Notes under the pieces: model-generated | The model's input: the letters and a program-made list of their open reading frames with translations, nothing else | Databases searched by the model: none | What the model was told of the DNA's origin: nothing | Program-made: the position numbers and the translations under genes | Source of the DNA: JBOHTO01 sp050733695 | GTDB lineage: Bacteria > Gemmatimonadota > Gemmatimonadetes > Gemmatimonadales > Gemmatimonadaceae | Length of the DNA: 64,000 nt | Assembly: GCA_050733695.1 (NCBI GenBank) | Contig: JBOHTO010000135.1 | Coordinates: 21,244 to 85,243, forward strand | Direction of reading: 5' to 3' | Part shown: piece by piece, positions 18,265 through 28,202 of the stretch | Position numbering within the stretch: the stretch's first letter is position 1 | Layout: each line of letters starts with the position of its first letter

Positions 18265-20358
18265 GTGACGAGACCGGTAGCTGGCGCCCCCATCATGGAC
18301 GCCGGAACCACCACGGAGGCCCGCGAGCACGCTTCGAATCGCGGGCCTTCTCGTCATCTTGCGGGCGGCGCGGGCGGCGCGGGCGGCGCGGGCGGCACCG
18401 GCGCTGCAGGCGGTTCGGGCGGTGGCGGAGCAGGCGCGGCACGTCATGAGCGCATCCGTACGATCGTCGTCGACGACCACGAAGACATTGCCCGGCTCGT
18501 CGCGGGACGCATAGCCTCGCTCATCCGCGAGCGGGCAATTGCGGGCGAGCGAGCGGTCCTCGGGCTCGCCACCGGCTCCACGCCCATTGGAGTCTACCGC
18601 GAGCTGATACGCATGCACCTCGAGGATGAGTTGAGCTTCGCCAACGTGGTGACGTTCAACCTCGATGAGTACTACCCGATGGCGCCGGACAGCATCCACT
18701 CGTATCACCGCTTCATGTGGGAGAACCTCTTCTCCCAGGTGGACATCGACGCGACGAACGTGCACATCCCCAGCGGCTCGGTTCCGCGCGAGCAGGTCGA
18801 TGAGGCAACGCGGCGATACGAGGACGATATCCGCCGAGCCGGCGGGATAGACTTCCAGATACTCGGCATTGGCAAGACCGGGCACATCGGCTTCAACGAG
18901 CCGGGCTCCGGCGCAGAGAGCCGTACGCGCCTCGTCACGCTGGACACCGTCACGCGCAAGGATGCCGCGGGCGATTTCTATGGCGAGGAGTACGTGCCGC
19001 GCGAGGCGATCACCATGGGCGTAGCGACCATTCTCGAGGCCCGCGAGATCGCGATCCTGGCCACGGGTGAGCACAAATCGAGCATCGTTCAGAGGTCGGT
19101 GGAAGGCGAGATCGACCTCGACGTGGCAGCGACCTTTCTCCAGCAGCACGCGAGCACGACGTTCTACGTCGACGGTCCCGCTGCCGCGGATCTCACGCGC
19201 ATCGCGACGCCCTGGCTCCTGGACGAGGTCAGGTGGACACCTCGCCTCACGGTCAGCGCGGTCGTGTGGCTGTCGCAGCGCGCCGGGAAGGCCATCCTCA
19301 AGCTGACAGCGCGCGACTACGCCGAGAACAAGCTGTCGCCGCTGGTGGCGCGCTACGGGTCGCCGGGGGCCGTGAACGGCGAGGTGTTCAACACTCTGGG
19401 TGCGAAGATCCGCGGCAAGTCCAGACTGCCGCGCGGTCAGAAGATCATCTGCTTCTCGCCCCACCCCGACGATGATGTGATTTCGATGGGCGGGATCCTG
19501 CGAAAGCTCGTCGAGAACGAGAACGGGATCACGGTGGCGTACATGACGAGCGGCAACATCGCCGTGTTCGATCATGACGTCCGCCGGTATCTCGACTGGC
19601 TGCAGCGGCTCTCCGATGAGCGCGGGCTCGGCGAAGGCGGCGTGGACGAGCTGTCGCGCACTGTGTACGCGGCGCTCCGGGGCAAGCGTCCCGGCGACGT
19701 CGACATTCCGGAAATCCAGGACATCAAGCGGATCATCCGGGAGGCAGAGGCGATCAGCGGAATCGAGACGGTGGGGCTCCCCGGCTCGGCAGGCCGCTTT
19801 CTGAATCTCCCCTTCTACCAGACGGGAAAGGTCCGCAAGGATTCGATAGGCCCCGCCGACGTGGAGATCGTGTTCGACCTGCTGAACGAGATACAACCGC
19901 AGCTCATATTCGTGGCTGGTGACCTCTCCGACCCGCACGGGACACACCGGATGTGCAAGGAGGCGATCGGCCTCGCGCTGGAGCGGTATGCCGGCCGAGC
20001 TCCTGGTGACTCCGACGGCGGAGGGCGCGAGCCGACGGGCAGCGCCGCCACCTCGTACCAGTCGCGTGACGTCGGCGCACGGGTAAGGCCCGAGGTGTGG
20101 CTGTATCGCGGCGCCTGGCAGGAGTGGCCGATCACGGAGGCCACCTGGCTCGTGCCGCTGTCGCAGGAGGAGCTTCGCCTCAAGATACAGGCGATCTTCA
20201 AGCATCAGTCGCAGAAGGATTCGGCTCCCTTTCCCGGCGCGCACGACGAGCGCGAGTTCTGGCAGCGCGTAGAGGCACGCAACAAGGACACGGCGGCCTT
20301 TCTCGACCGGCTCGGGCTGGCGGAATACTTCGCCATGGAAGCGTATGTCGTCGAGTAG
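18265..20358 (+). CDS. nagB: Glucosamine-6-phosphate deaminase fused to a PIG-L/LmbE deacetylase-like domain
   Basis: 697 residues from GTG 18265; ATG 18295 is an alternative. After a Gly/Ala repeat (33-59), the NagB domain (about 65-325) has LATGSTPIGVYREL, FNLDEYYPM (catalytic Asp) and GIGKTGHIGFNEP. That last motif keeps the His and Glu of E. coli NagB, but the Asp before GHI is Thr. The PIG-L domain (about 390-690) has SPHPDDD and DPHGTHR metal motifs. NagB turns glucosamine 6-phosphate into fructose 6-phosphate and ammonia. The PIG-L part could deacetylate GlcNAc or GlcNAc-6-P first, replacing NagA, which is absent from the cluster; this is inference. Confidence 0.92.
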   Translation: MTRPVAGAPIMDAGTTTEAREHASNRGPSRHLAGGAGGAGGAGGTGAAGGSGGGGAGAARHERIRTIVVDDHEDIARLVAGRIASLIRERAIAGERAVLGLATGSTPIGVYRELIRMHLEDELSFANVVTFNLDEYYPMAPDSIHSYHRFMWENLFSQVDIDATNVHIPSGSVPREQVDEATRRYEDDIRRAGGIDFQILGIGKTGHIGFNEPGSGAESRTRLVTLDTVTRKDAAGDFYGEEYVPREAITMGVATILEAREIAILATGEHKSSIVQRSVEGEIDLDVAATFLQQHASTTFYVDGPAAADLTRIATPWLLDEVRWTPRLTVSAVVWLSQRAGKAILKLTARDYAENKLSPLVARYGSPGAVNGEVFNTLGAKIRGKSRLPRGQKIICFSPHPDDDVISMGGILRKLVENENGITVAYMTSGNIAVFDHDVRRYLDWLQRLSDERGLGEGGVDELSRTVYAALRGKRPGDVDIPEIQDIKRIIREAEAISGIETVGLPGSAGRFLNLPFYQTGKVRKDSIGPADVEIVFDLLNEIQPQLIFVAGDLSDPHGTHRMCKEAIGLALERYAGRAPGDSDGGGREPTGSAATSYQSRDVGARVRPEVWLYRGAWQEWPITEATWLVPLSQEELRLKIQAIFKHQSQKDSAPFPGAHDEREFWQRVEARNKDTAAFLDRLGLAEYFAMEAYVVE
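18361..18396 (+). repeat. 9-bp tandem repeat in the nagB 5' coding region
   Basis: Four exact copies of GCGGGCGGC in frame, coding a Gly/Ala linker before the deaminase domain. Confidence 0.9.
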
Positions 20359-20367
20359 CGCTCGCAG

Positions 20368-21948
20368 GTGACAAGCACGTTCACGCTGTTCGATCTCGCC
20401 GTACTCCTGCTGTATCTGGTGGGGACGACGATGCTCGGTGTCTGGCTCGGACGGGATCAGAAGAGCGCGCGCGACTACTTCGTCGCCGACCGTGCGATCC
20501 CCTGGTGGGCGATTCTCTTCTCGGTGGTGGCGACGGAGACGAGCGCGCTCACGTTCATCAGCATACCGGGACTCGCGTACCTCACCGATCTGTCCTTTCT
20601 CCAGATCGCACTCGGCTACCTGCTGGGACGCATCGTGATCGGGTACACGCTGCTTCCGCGCTATTTTCAGGGCGAGCTGGTCACCGCATACTCGTTGCTG
20701 GAGCGCCGATTCGGGCTGACCACGCGGCGCTTCGCTTCGATCACGTTCATGGTGACGCGCGCCTTCGGAGACTCGGTCCGCATCTTCGCCACGGCGATTC
20801 CGATCGCGCTGATAATCGGGCCGGTCGTCGATACCGCCTACGTGATGCAGTTGTCGATACTCATCCTGGGCGCGTTCACGGTGGTATACACCTATCATGG
20901 CGGCATGCGCGCAGTGGTGTGGACTGATGTCGTGCAGACCGGAGTGTACGTCTTCGGCGGCATCGCGGCGCTGTATCTGATCGGAAGCGGAATCGATGGC
21001 GGATGGGGAACTGCAATGGCACGCGCGAGCGAGGCGGGAAAGTTCGACGTCATCGATACGTATGCCGGGTTCGACAGGCCGCACACGATATTCGCCGGCC
21101 TCATCGGAGGCGCCTTTCTCTCGATGGCCTCGCATGGCACCGATCAGCTCATCGTCCAGCGACTCCTCGCATCCAGTAATCTGCGCGATGCACGGAAGGC
21201 GCTCATCGGCAGCGGCGTTGCGGTGATCGTGCAGTTCGCCCTCTTCCTCTTCATAGGGATCGGGCTGTACGCGTTCTACGAGGGTCGTGCCTTCGCACGG
21301 CCGGACGAGATATTCCCCCGATTCATCGTCGAGGTGATGCCGCCGGGCCTCACGGGGCTCGTCGTGGCCGCGATACTGGCGGCCGCGATGAGCACGGTGT
21401 CGGGAGCGCTGAACTCGCTATCGGCTGCGACGACGCACGACATCTATCTCCCCCTCACGCGAAGCGAGCCGAACGATGCGTCGCTGCTGCGCACCGGCAA
21501 GCTGTTCACACTGGTGTGGGCCGTGGTACTGATTGGCGGGGCGATGCTGTACCGGAACGAGGGCACGCCGGTCGTCGTGATCGCGCTCTCCATCGCCTCC
21601 TTCACGTACGGGGGGCTGCTGGGCGGATTCTCCCTGGCCCTCCTCTGGCCGCGGGCAAGGCAGCGCGACGCGATAATCGGAATGAGCATCGGCATCGCCG
21701 TGATGACCGTGGTCGTCTTCGCGAACCCCATCTCTTCGGTGGTGCCATCGCTCACCGGCGTGCTCGCGCCGCTCGGCCGCATCGCGTGGCCATGGTATGT
21801 GCTTATCGGGACCACGATCACATACGGCGCTGGGGCGCTGGCGTCGTTCGTCGGACCGCGCGACGCGGCTCCGGATGCGGGCGCGACGAGCGTCGACGCG
21901 CGTACCGGCAAGGTAATCCTGCCCGCCCCTGCGGACTCCGGCACCTGA
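20368..21948 (+). CDS. Sodium:solute symporter (SSS family), second copy in the amino-sugar cluster
   Basis: 526 residues, about 13 helices, start GTG 20368 nine bases after nagB. It has the SSS pattern YFVADRAIPWWAILFSVVAT near the N-terminus, SVRIFATAIPIAL, and AAAMSTVSGALNSLSAATTHD around 330-350, typical of sialic-acid/sugar-type SSS carriers. It is only distantly similar to the 589-residue symporter upstream, so the two may move different products (for example GlcNAc versus anhydroMurNAc or peptides). Translation appears coupled to nagB and to the kinase gene. Confidence 0.9.
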   Translation: MTSTFTLFDLAVLLLYLVGTTMLGVWLGRDQKSARDYFVADRAIPWWAILFSVVATETSALTFISIPGLAYLTDLSFLQIALGYLLGRIVIGYTLLPRYFQGELVTAYSLLERRFGLTTRRFASITFMVTRAFGDSVRIFATAIPIALIIGPVVDTAYVMQLSILILGAFTVVYTYHGGMRAVVWTDVVQTGVYVFGGIAALYLIGSGIDGGWGTAMARASEAGKFDVIDTYAGFDRPHTIFAGLIGGAFLSMASHGTDQLIVQRLLASSNLRDARKALIGSGVAVIVQFALFLFIGIGLYAFYEGRAFARPDEIFPRFIVEVMPPGLTGLVVAAILAAAMSTVSGALNSLSAATTHDIYLPLTRSEPNDASLLRTGKLFTLVWAVVLIGGAMLYRNEGTPVVVIALSIASFTYGGLLGGFSLALLWPRARQRDAIIGMSIGIAVMTVVVFANPISSVVPSLTGVLAPLGRIAWPWYVLIGTTITYGAGALASFVGPRDAAPDAGATSVDARTGKVILPAPADSGT

Positions 21949-21953
21949 GCGGC

Positions 21954-22898
21954 GTGGTGGATATAGTCGCGGGGGTCGACGGAGGCGGCTCGAAGACCCG
22001 CGTCCTCATCGCCGGCGACGACGGCGCGACGATCTCCGAGGCAGAGGGCTCCGGTTCGGCGGTACGTCCGGGAAGGGCGGATCGCTCGGCCGCGGTGATC
22101 GCGGAACTCGTGAGTACGGCTCTGGCCAACGCCGGACTGAGCGACACAGTGCCGCGCATGCTCTTCATCGGCGTCGCCGGCATCGGGCGCGAGGCAGAGC
22201 GGCAGGCACTGCTCGACGGGCTCTTCGAGCTGCGGGTCGCGCGCGACATCATCGTGGAGCCGGACGGCAGCATAGCCCTCAATGACGCCTTCGACGACGG
22301 CCCGGGACTGCTGCTGATCGCCGGAACGGGATCGGTTTGCGTGGGACGCGGGCCGACCGGCTCGATGGCGCGCTGCGGCGGATGGGGTCCCGTGATTGGA
22401 GACGAGGGCAGTGGTGCGTGGATCGGGCGGCGAGCGCTCTCGATCGTCGCGGCGGCAGCGGATGGACGTGAACCCGAGACGCTGCTGTCGCGCGCTGTAC
22501 TTGCCGCGACGGGAACTGAGCGTACCGTGGATCTCGTTCCCTGGGCTGCAGCGGCGACACCCGCCGATCTCGCGCTGCTCGCCCCGGTGGTCGCGGAAGC
22601 CGCCGACGGGGGCGATCTGCGCGCAAACTCTCTCGTGTCACTCGCCGCCGAGGAGCTGCTGCTGCACGTCAGGGCCTTGGCGCGTCAGGTATTCGGTGAC
22701 GAACGAGCATCCATCCCGCTGGCGCTCTCAGGCGGGCTCCTCGGCTCGGGGTCGACACTGCGCAGGCGACTGGAGAATCGCCTGAGGGTTGCGTGCCCGG
22801 GAGTGCACATTCACGCCGAAGCTGTGGACGCCGCACGCGGCGCCGTGAAGGGAGCGCTCCGTGCCATCGCCGCTTCGACGCCCGCCGCAAGAGGGTGA
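21954..22898 (+). CDS. BadF/BadG-type ATPase, probable N-acetylglucosamine (or MurNAc) kinase
   Basis: 314 residues from GTG 21954 (GTG 21957 equally possible). Actin-like ATPase motifs: GVDGGGSKTRVLIAG at 7-21 (phosphate-1), LLIAGTGSV near 118-126 (phosphate-2), and CGGWGPVIGDEGSGAWIG (132-149), a stretch characteristic of GlcNAc kinase/MurK-like members. It would phosphorylate the imported amino sugar to feed the NagB fusion. Five bases separate it from the symporter stop. It converges with the DAACS gene, 18 bases away, with no visible terminator. Confidence 0.88.
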   Translation: MVDIVAGVDGGGSKTRVLIAGDDGATISEAEGSGSAVRPGRADRSAAVIAELVSTALANAGLSDTVPRMLFIGVAGIGREAERQALLDGLFELRVARDIIVEPDGSIALNDAFDDGPGLLLIAGTGSVCVGRGPTGSMARCGGWGPVIGDEGSGAWIGRRALSIVAAAADGREPETLLSRAVLAATGTERTVDLVPWAAAATPADLALLAPVVAEAADGGDLRANSLVSLAAEELLLHVRALARQVFGDERASIPLALSGGLLGSGSTLRRRLENRLRVACPGVHIHAEAVDAARGAVKGALRAIAASTPAARG

Positions 22899-22916
22899 CG
22901 AGAGGCGGGCGGGTCC

Positions 22917-24344
22917 TCAGGTGATCGACCTCGGTGTTTCGGTCACTTCGGGCGGCGGCCAGGATGGGCTCTCGTCCAGCTTGCCCCCTCCCGCCTGGAC
23001 CCCTTCCGGCGGGATCACCGATTCATCCCAGAGCTTCTCGGACCTGGCGATGAACGCCGTCGTGACCAGGTCGCCGGTGACATTGACCGTCGTGCGCGCC
23101 ATGTCCAGGATGCGGTCCACGCCCAGTATGATGGCAATCCCCTCCGCGGGTACGCCGAACATCACCAGGATGCCGACGAGGAGCGGGATGGATCCACCCG
23201 GAACGCCGGCCGCGCCGAGGGCAGTGATGACGGCCATCAGCATGACGACAATCTGCTGGCCCAGCGAGAGATCCATGCCGAAGACCTGTGCGACGAAGAT
23301 CACGGTCACGCCCTCGAACAGCGACGTACCGTTCATGTTCATCGTGGCGCCGAGCGGAAGGACGAACCCGGCGATCTTGGGCGGAATGTTGAGGTTCTGC
23401 TCGGCGGTGGCAATGGATGTCGGAAGGGTGGCGCTGCTGGAGCTGGTCGAGAAGGCGGTGACCATCGGCGCCTTGATCCTTGTGAAGAAGCGCCATGGAC
23501 TGATCCCCACGACGAAACGCAGGATGAGCGGATAGTTGACGAACGTGTGCAGGATCAGCCCTCCGATCACGACTGCGATGTAGATGAGGAGCGGCGTCAG
23601 AAGCACCGCGCCAAAGCGCGATGTGACTCCGAAGATGAGTCCTGCGACGCCGTACGGCGCGAGCTTCATTGCCAGCTCGACGATCTTGATCACGATTTCG
23701 TTGAGCGAGTCGAGCACATCTATCATCGGCTTTGCCCGCTCGGGCGCGAGCATCGTGAGAGCGACTCCGAACATGATGCCGAAGAAGATTATCCCGAGCA
23801 GGTCGATCTCCACCGCGGACCGGAATGGGTTCCGCGTCACGATGTTCACAATCGTCTGGATGCCGAATCCGCCCATCGCAGCCGTCTCGACCTGCGACGA
23901 TGCATCGCCGGCATAGGTTGCCATGAGCTGATCGCGCACTTCGGGTGTGACGCGTGAACCGGGGTCGAGGATGCCGACCATGATGAGGCCCATCGTCGCC
24001 GACATGGCCATGGTGATGAAGAAGAAGGCGAGCGTCTTGCCTCCGATGCGTCCCACCTTGCGCAGATCACCGAGCCCGGCGACGCCGAGCGAGATCGAGG
24101 CAAATACGAGCGGGATCACGATCATGAACAGCAGGTTGAGAAAGATCGCGCCCACCGGTCCCGCGAGATAATGGTTGAGCCAGATGACCGTAGGGCTCTC
24201 CGCTCCGAGCAGCCACTTTGCGAGCATCCCGGCCGCGGCGCCTGCCAGAAGCCCGAGCAGGATCTTCGTGTGCAGCGGGATGCCCTTTCTGTGCTGGCGC
24301 GGCGGGACGGGCGATGCGGACTGGGGGCGGGTCGAAGCTGTCAT
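22917..24344 (-). CDS. Dicarboxylate/amino acid:cation symporter (DAACS family)
   Basis: 475 residues. Family hallmarks: the serine-rich re-entrant loop SSSSATLPTSI, the sodium/substrate motif LGATMNMNGTS (NMDGT is usual, here NMNGT), and DRILDMARTTVNVTGD in the last helix. It imports glutamate, aspartate or C4-dicarboxylates with sodium or protons. A hydrophilic tail of about 45 residues follows the last helix. ATGA overlap with the APC permease gene shows co-translation of two nutrient carriers. Confidence 0.94.
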   Translation of the reverse strand: MTASTRPQSASPVPPRQHRKGIPLHTKILLGLLAGAAAGMLAKWLLGAESPTVIWLNHYLAGPVGAIFLNLLFMIVIPLVFASISLGVAGLGDLRKVGRIGGKTLAFFFITMAMSATMGLIMVGILDPGSRVTPEVRDQLMATYAGDASSQVETAAMGGFGIQTIVNIVTRNPFRSAVEIDLLGIIFFGIMFGVALTMLAPERAKPMIDVLDSLNEIVIKIVELAMKLAPYGVAGLIFGVTSRFGAVLLTPLLIYIAVVIGGLILHTFVNYPLILRFVVGISPWRFFTRIKAPMVTAFSTSSSSATLPTSIATAEQNLNIPPKIAGFVLPLGATMNMNGTSLFEGVTVIFVAQVFGMDLSLGQQIVVMLMAVITALGAAGVPGGSIPLLVGILVMFGVPAEGIAIILGVDRILDMARTTVNVTGDLVTTAFIARSEKLWDESVIPPEGVQAGGGKLDESPSWPPPEVTETPRSIT

Positions 24345-25861
24345 GCGTCATCTCCCGTGCCGGACACGCGCGCCCGGCGACGAAGTTTGGAATGTCTGAA
24401 TCCGTAGGCGAAGTACAGCACCAGCCCGGCGACAAGCCACCAGAAGAAGCGCACCCAGGCGCTGCCCGGCAACCCCCGCATGACGAATACACAGGCGGCC
24501 GCACCCAGCGGCGCCACCAGCCAGACGAACGGTACCTTGAACGGGCGCGGACGATCCGGCTCGCGGATACGCAGCACCAGCACGCCCACGCATACGAGCG
24601 CGAAGGCGAACAGCGTCCCGATGCTGGTGAGATCGTACGTGGCCGCATCGTCGGCTACCAGGGCGGCGCCGCCCACGACGAGACCGGTGATGATCGTCGT
24701 CACGTGCGGGGTTCGATACTCCGGGTGCAGCTTCGCGGCCCACGGCGGCAGCAGGCCATCCCGCGCCATGGAGAAGAAGATCCGCGGCTGCCCGTACTGG
24801 AACACCAGAAGAACAGCCGTCATCGATACGAGCGCGCCGAAGGCGATGATCCAGCTCCAGGTGGTGAGGCCCGCGACGTTGAATGCGTGCGAGAGCGGAT
24901 CGGACGCGGCGAGCTGCGTGTACGGGACGAGGCCCGTCGCGACGGCGCCGACGATGATGTAGATGACCGTGCAGACGGCCAGCCCTCCCATGATTCCGAT
25001 GGGCAGGTTGCGCTGCGGATTGCGCGTCTCCTCGGCCGCCGTCGATACGGCGTCGAATCCGATGTAGGCGAAGAACACGATCGCCGCACCCTGGTGGATT
25101 CCCGTGAAGCCATTGGGAGCGAAGGGGCGGTAGTTCTCCGGATCGATGTGCATTCCACCCACGATCACGAAGATCGCGAGCACCACGAGCTTGAGGATCA
25201 CGAGAAACGCGTTCGCTCGCGCGCTCTCCCGAACGCCGAGCACCAGCAGCCAGGTGATCAGCATGACTATGAGGAACGCGGGCAGATTCACGAGTATCGG
25301 GATGTCGAACAGCCTGGGTGCGCTGTCCAGCAGGCCGCGGATGGCGGGATCGGAGTGGAGCTGAACGTCCCAGTAGCCGTGCGACAGCCACCCTGGCAAC
25401 GCCATGCCCCAGCCGGAGAGCAGCGCATCGAAGTAACCGCCCCACGCGATCGCCACCGCGACGTTCCCGACCGCGTACTCGAGAATGAGATCCCACCCGA
25501 TGATCCATGCGATGAGCTCACCCATTGTCGCGTACGAGTACGTATACGCGCTGCCCGAGAGCGGGATCATGGAGGCGAGCTCGGCGTAGCATAGCGCGGC
25601 AAGTCCGCACACCACGCCGAGGAGTATGAAGGAGATGACCAGCGCGGGGCCGGCGCCGTAGCGGATGATCTCACCGTCGGGGCGCACCTCGCCCGCGGCC
25701 GCCGTACCGATCGTGGCAAAAATGCCGGCGCCGATGATGGCGCCAATGGACAGCATGACGAGATCGCCCGCGCCGAGCGTCCGGCGCAGGTCCCCGGATT
25801 CGGCGCCTTCCGGCATCAGCTCGGCGATGGCTTTGCGAGCGAACAATTTCATGGGCCGCAT
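24341..25861 (-). CDS. APC-superfamily amino acid permease (CAT-type)
   Basis: 506 residues with 12-14 helices. The N-terminal motif LSIGAIIGAGIFATIGTAAA and YAELASMIPLSGSAYTYSY define the cationic amino-acid transporter/YfnA group. FFAYIGFDAVSTAAEETRNP follows helix 6. Two ATGs (25859-25861 and 25850-25852) are possible; GATAAT immediately upstream could be a -10 box giving a nearly leaderless mRNA. Substrate unknown. Confidence 0.93.
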   Translation of the reverse strand: MRPMKLFARKAIAELMPEGAESGDLRRTLGAGDLVMLSIGAIIGAGIFATIGTAAAGEVRPDGEIIRYGAGPALVISFILLGVVCGLAALCYAELASMIPLSGSAYTYSYATMGELIAWIIGWDLILEYAVGNVAVAIAWGGYFDALLSGWGMALPGWLSHGYWDVQLHSDPAIRGLLDSAPRLFDIPILVNLPAFLIVMLITWLLVLGVRESARANAFLVILKLVVLAIFVIVGGMHIDPENYRPFAPNGFTGIHQGAAIVFFAYIGFDAVSTAAEETRNPQRNLPIGIMGGLAVCTVIYIIVGAVATGLVPYTQLAASDPLSHAFNVAGLTTWSWIIAFGALVSMTAVLLVFQYGQPRIFFSMARDGLLPPWAAKLHPEYRTPHVTTIITGLVVGGAALVADDAATYDLTSIGTLFAFALVCVGVLVLRIREPDRPRPFKVPFVWLVAPLGAAACVFVMRGLPGSAWVRFFWWLVAGLVLYFAYGFRHSKLRRRARVSGTGDDA

Positions 25862-25977
25862 TATCGCACACTGTCGGCGAGCGCGCTACCGGGAAATGGC
25901 GGCTTGCATGAGGAGACCATCCGTTTCAAGACGCGCTGGCGCGGCGCGTCCGTCGCCGACAGCAATGCCGCAGATGC

Positions 25978-26015
25978 AAGCGAGGGGGACACGGTGAACC
26001 GGGCCCCCCTCGCTT
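25978..26015 (-). terminator. Terminator after groEL
   Basis: An 11-bp perfect stem, AAGCGAGGGGG (25978-25988) with CCCCCTCGCTT (26005-26015), 25 bases after the groEL stop. The T-tract on the minus strand is poor, so it may act as a processing or stabilising hairpin as well. Confidence 0.7.
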
Positions 26016-26040
26016 TCCTGCAACAGCTACAGCGGGGCGG

Positions 26041-27675
26041 TTAGTACATCCCGCCCATGCCGCCGCCGGGAGCGGTGGGTGCAGCAGACTTCTCTTCCTT
26101 CTTCTCGACGACGATTGCTTCGGTCGTGAGCAGAAGGCCCGCGATCGACGCAGCGTTCTGCAGCGCGGTGCGGGTGACCTTGGTGGGGTCGATAACCCCG
26201 GCCTGCACCAGGTCTTCATACGTATCTGTCAGCGCGTTGTAGCCGAACGTGTCGTCCTTCGCGGCGCGAACCTTCTCGGCCACGATCGACGGTTCCGCTC
26301 CAGCGTTCTGGACGATCATTCGCAGCGGCTCCTCGATCGCGCGTCGCACGATCTCGACTCCCGTCTGCTCGTCGGTGTCCTCGAGCTTGAGCTTCTTGAG
26401 CACGCGCTGCGCACGGATGAAGGCGACGCCGCCGCCGGGGACGATACCTTCCTCGACTGCAGCACGCGTGGCATGGAGCGCATCCTCGACGCGGGCCTTC
26501 TTCTCCTTCATCTCGGCCTCGGTTGCTGCGCCGACGTTGATCACCGCGACACCACCGGCGAGCTTGGCCAGGCGCTCCTGCAGCTTCTCCTTGTCGTAGT
26601 CCGACGTGGACTTGTCGATCGCTGCCTTGATCTCCTTCACGCGACCCTGGATGTCGGCATCCTCGCCGCCGCCATCGATGATGGTCGTGTTGTCCTTGTC
26701 GATCACGATACGCTTCGCCTTGCCGAGGTCCGAGATCACTGCGTTCTCGAGCTTGAAGCCGACCTCCTCGGAGATCACCTTGCCGCTCGTCAGGACCGCG
26801 ACATCCTGCAACATCGCCTTGCGACGGTCGCCGAAGCCGGGGGCCTTGACCGCGCAGACGCGGAGCGTTCCGCGGAGCCGGTTGACCACCAGCGTTGCGA
26901 GCGCCTCACCCTCGATGTCCTCCGCGATGATGAGCAGGGGCTTGTTCAGCTGCGCCACCTTCTCGAGCACGGGGAGGAGGTCCTTCATGGACGAGATCTT
27001 CTTGTCGTGGATGAGGATGAGCGCGTCCTCGAGCACGGCCTCCATCTTCTCGCCGTCGGTGACGAAGTAGGGAGAGAGATAGCCGCGGTCGAACTGCATG
27101 CCGTCGACGGTCTCCAGGCTCGTCTCCAGGCCCTTCGCCTCTTCCACCGTGATCACGCCATCCTTGCCGACCTTCTCCATTGCATCGGAGATCAGGTCGC
27201 CGATCTCGCGATCGTTGTTGGCAGAGATGGAACCCACCTGCGCGATCTCCTTCTTGCCCTTGGTGGGGACGCTGATCTTGCGCAGCTCCTCGACGACGGC
27301 GGCAACAGCCTTGTCGATCCCGCGCTTGAGCGCCATGGGATTCACCCCGGCGGTGACGTTCTTGAGCCCTTCGCGGAAGATCGCCTGTGCGAGCACGGTC
27401 GCCGTGGTGGTGCCGTCACCTGCGAGGTCCGATGTCTTGGTCGCGACTTCCTTCACCATCTGCGCGCCCATGTTCTCCAGGGGATCAGAAAGCTCGATCT
27501 CCTTGGCTACGGTAACGCCGTCCTTGGTGACTGTCGGCGCACCGAACTTCTTGTCTAGGACGACGTTGCGTCCCTTGGGGCCGAGCGTGACCTTGACGGC
27601 CTCGGCGAGTTGATCGACGCCGCGCTTGAGAGCCGCGCGCGCTTCGACGTTGAAGTGTAGCTCCTTACTGGCCAT
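26041..27675 (-). CDS. groEL: Chaperonin GroEL (60-kDa)
   Basis: 544 residues, the usual length. The ATP site (VTLGPKGRNVVL, DGVTVAK, AGDGTTTATVLA), the signature AAVEEGIVPGGGVA and the flexible Gly-Met tail (GGGMGGMY) are all present. It forms the 14-mer folding chamber with GroES in the cytoplasm. It lies 124 bases after groES in the same transcript, so it should be under HrcA/CIRCE heat-shock control. No irregularity seen. Confidence 0.99.
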   Translation of the reverse strand: MASKELHFNVEARAALKRGVDQLAEAVKVTLGPKGRNVVLDKKFGAPTVTKDGVTVAKEIELSDPLENMGAQMVKEVATKTSDLAGDGTTTATVLAQAIFREGLKNVTAGVNPMALKRGIDKAVAAVVEELRKISVPTKGKKEIAQVGSISANNDREIGDLISDAMEKVGKDGVITVEEAKGLETSLETVDGMQFDRGYLSPYFVTDGEKMEAVLEDALILIHDKKISSMKDLLPVLEKVAQLNKPLLIIAEDIEGEALATLVVNRLRGTLRVCAVKAPGFGDRRKAMLQDVAVLTSGKVISEEVGFKLENAVISDLGKAKRIVIDKDNTTIIDGGGEDADIQGRVKEIKAAIDKSTSDYDKEKLQERLAKLAGGVAVINVGAATEAEMKEKKARVEDALHATRAAVEEGIVPGGGVAFIRAQRVLKKLKLEDTDEQTGVEIVRRAIEEPLRMIVQNAGAEPSIVAEKVRAAKDDTFGYNALTDTYEDLVQAGVIDPTKVTRTALQNAASIAGLLLTTEAIVVEKKEEKSAAPTAPGGGMGGMY

Positions 27676-27799
27676 AGTTGGGTCCCTGTTTATTGTCGTT
27701 GTTCCGGGAGACGCTCCCCGCCGGCGGCGGGCCGTGCTCCCATGTCAGTGAATCGACGCCCGTTCCGGCGGCGATGGGCTGGACTCTCGAGCGGGTGAA

Positions 27800-28108
27800 T
27801 CAGTTCAGGACCGCGAGGACATCCGACTCGCGCAGGATCAGGTACTGATCGCCTTCGAGCGTCACCTCGGTCCCGCTGTACTTCCCGTAGAGAACCTTGT
27901 CGCCCGTCTTCAGGTCCATCGGGACGCGCTTGTCCTTCTCGAATCGCCCCGGTCCGACGGCTACGATCTCACCCTGCTGCGGCTTTTCCTTCGCCGTGTC
28001 AGGAATGAAAAGCCCACCGCGCATCTGCTCGGTTTCTTCGAGCGCTCTGACGACAACGCGGTCGGCCAGCGGATTGACTTTGAGGCCCGCGGCACTCTTG
28101 GTGGCCAT
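27800..28108 (-). CDS. groES: Co-chaperonin GroES (10-kDa)
   Basis: 102 residues from ATG 28106-28108, with a strong AGGAGGAGC Shine-Dalgarno upstream. The mobile loop (ETEQMRGGLFIPDTAKEKPQQG) and dome region (GDKVLYGKYSGTEV) are typical. An upstream in-frame extension to 28213 would run through the CIRCE element and is rejected. First gene of the groES-groEL operon. Confidence 0.98.
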   Translation of the reverse strand: MATKSAAGLKVNPLADRVVVRALEETEQMRGGLFIPDTAKEKPQQGEIVAVGPGRFEKDKRVPMDLKTGDKVLYGKYSGTEVTLEGDQYLILRESDVLAVLN

Positions 28109-28202
28109 AGGTAATGCTCCTCCTCGTGCAATGTTTTGGCTGGGATCGCGGCTGGCTGCCGGAGACGGTCGGTCCGGCCTCTCGTGCGGCGCCAGGCGCG
28201 TG

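Noticed and set aside
18244..21135. A 963-codon open frame on the minus strand opposite nagB and the second symporter
   Set aside because: High GC content leaves long antisense frames open. The product is Arg/His/Glu-rich without motifs, while the plus strand holds two clear genes.
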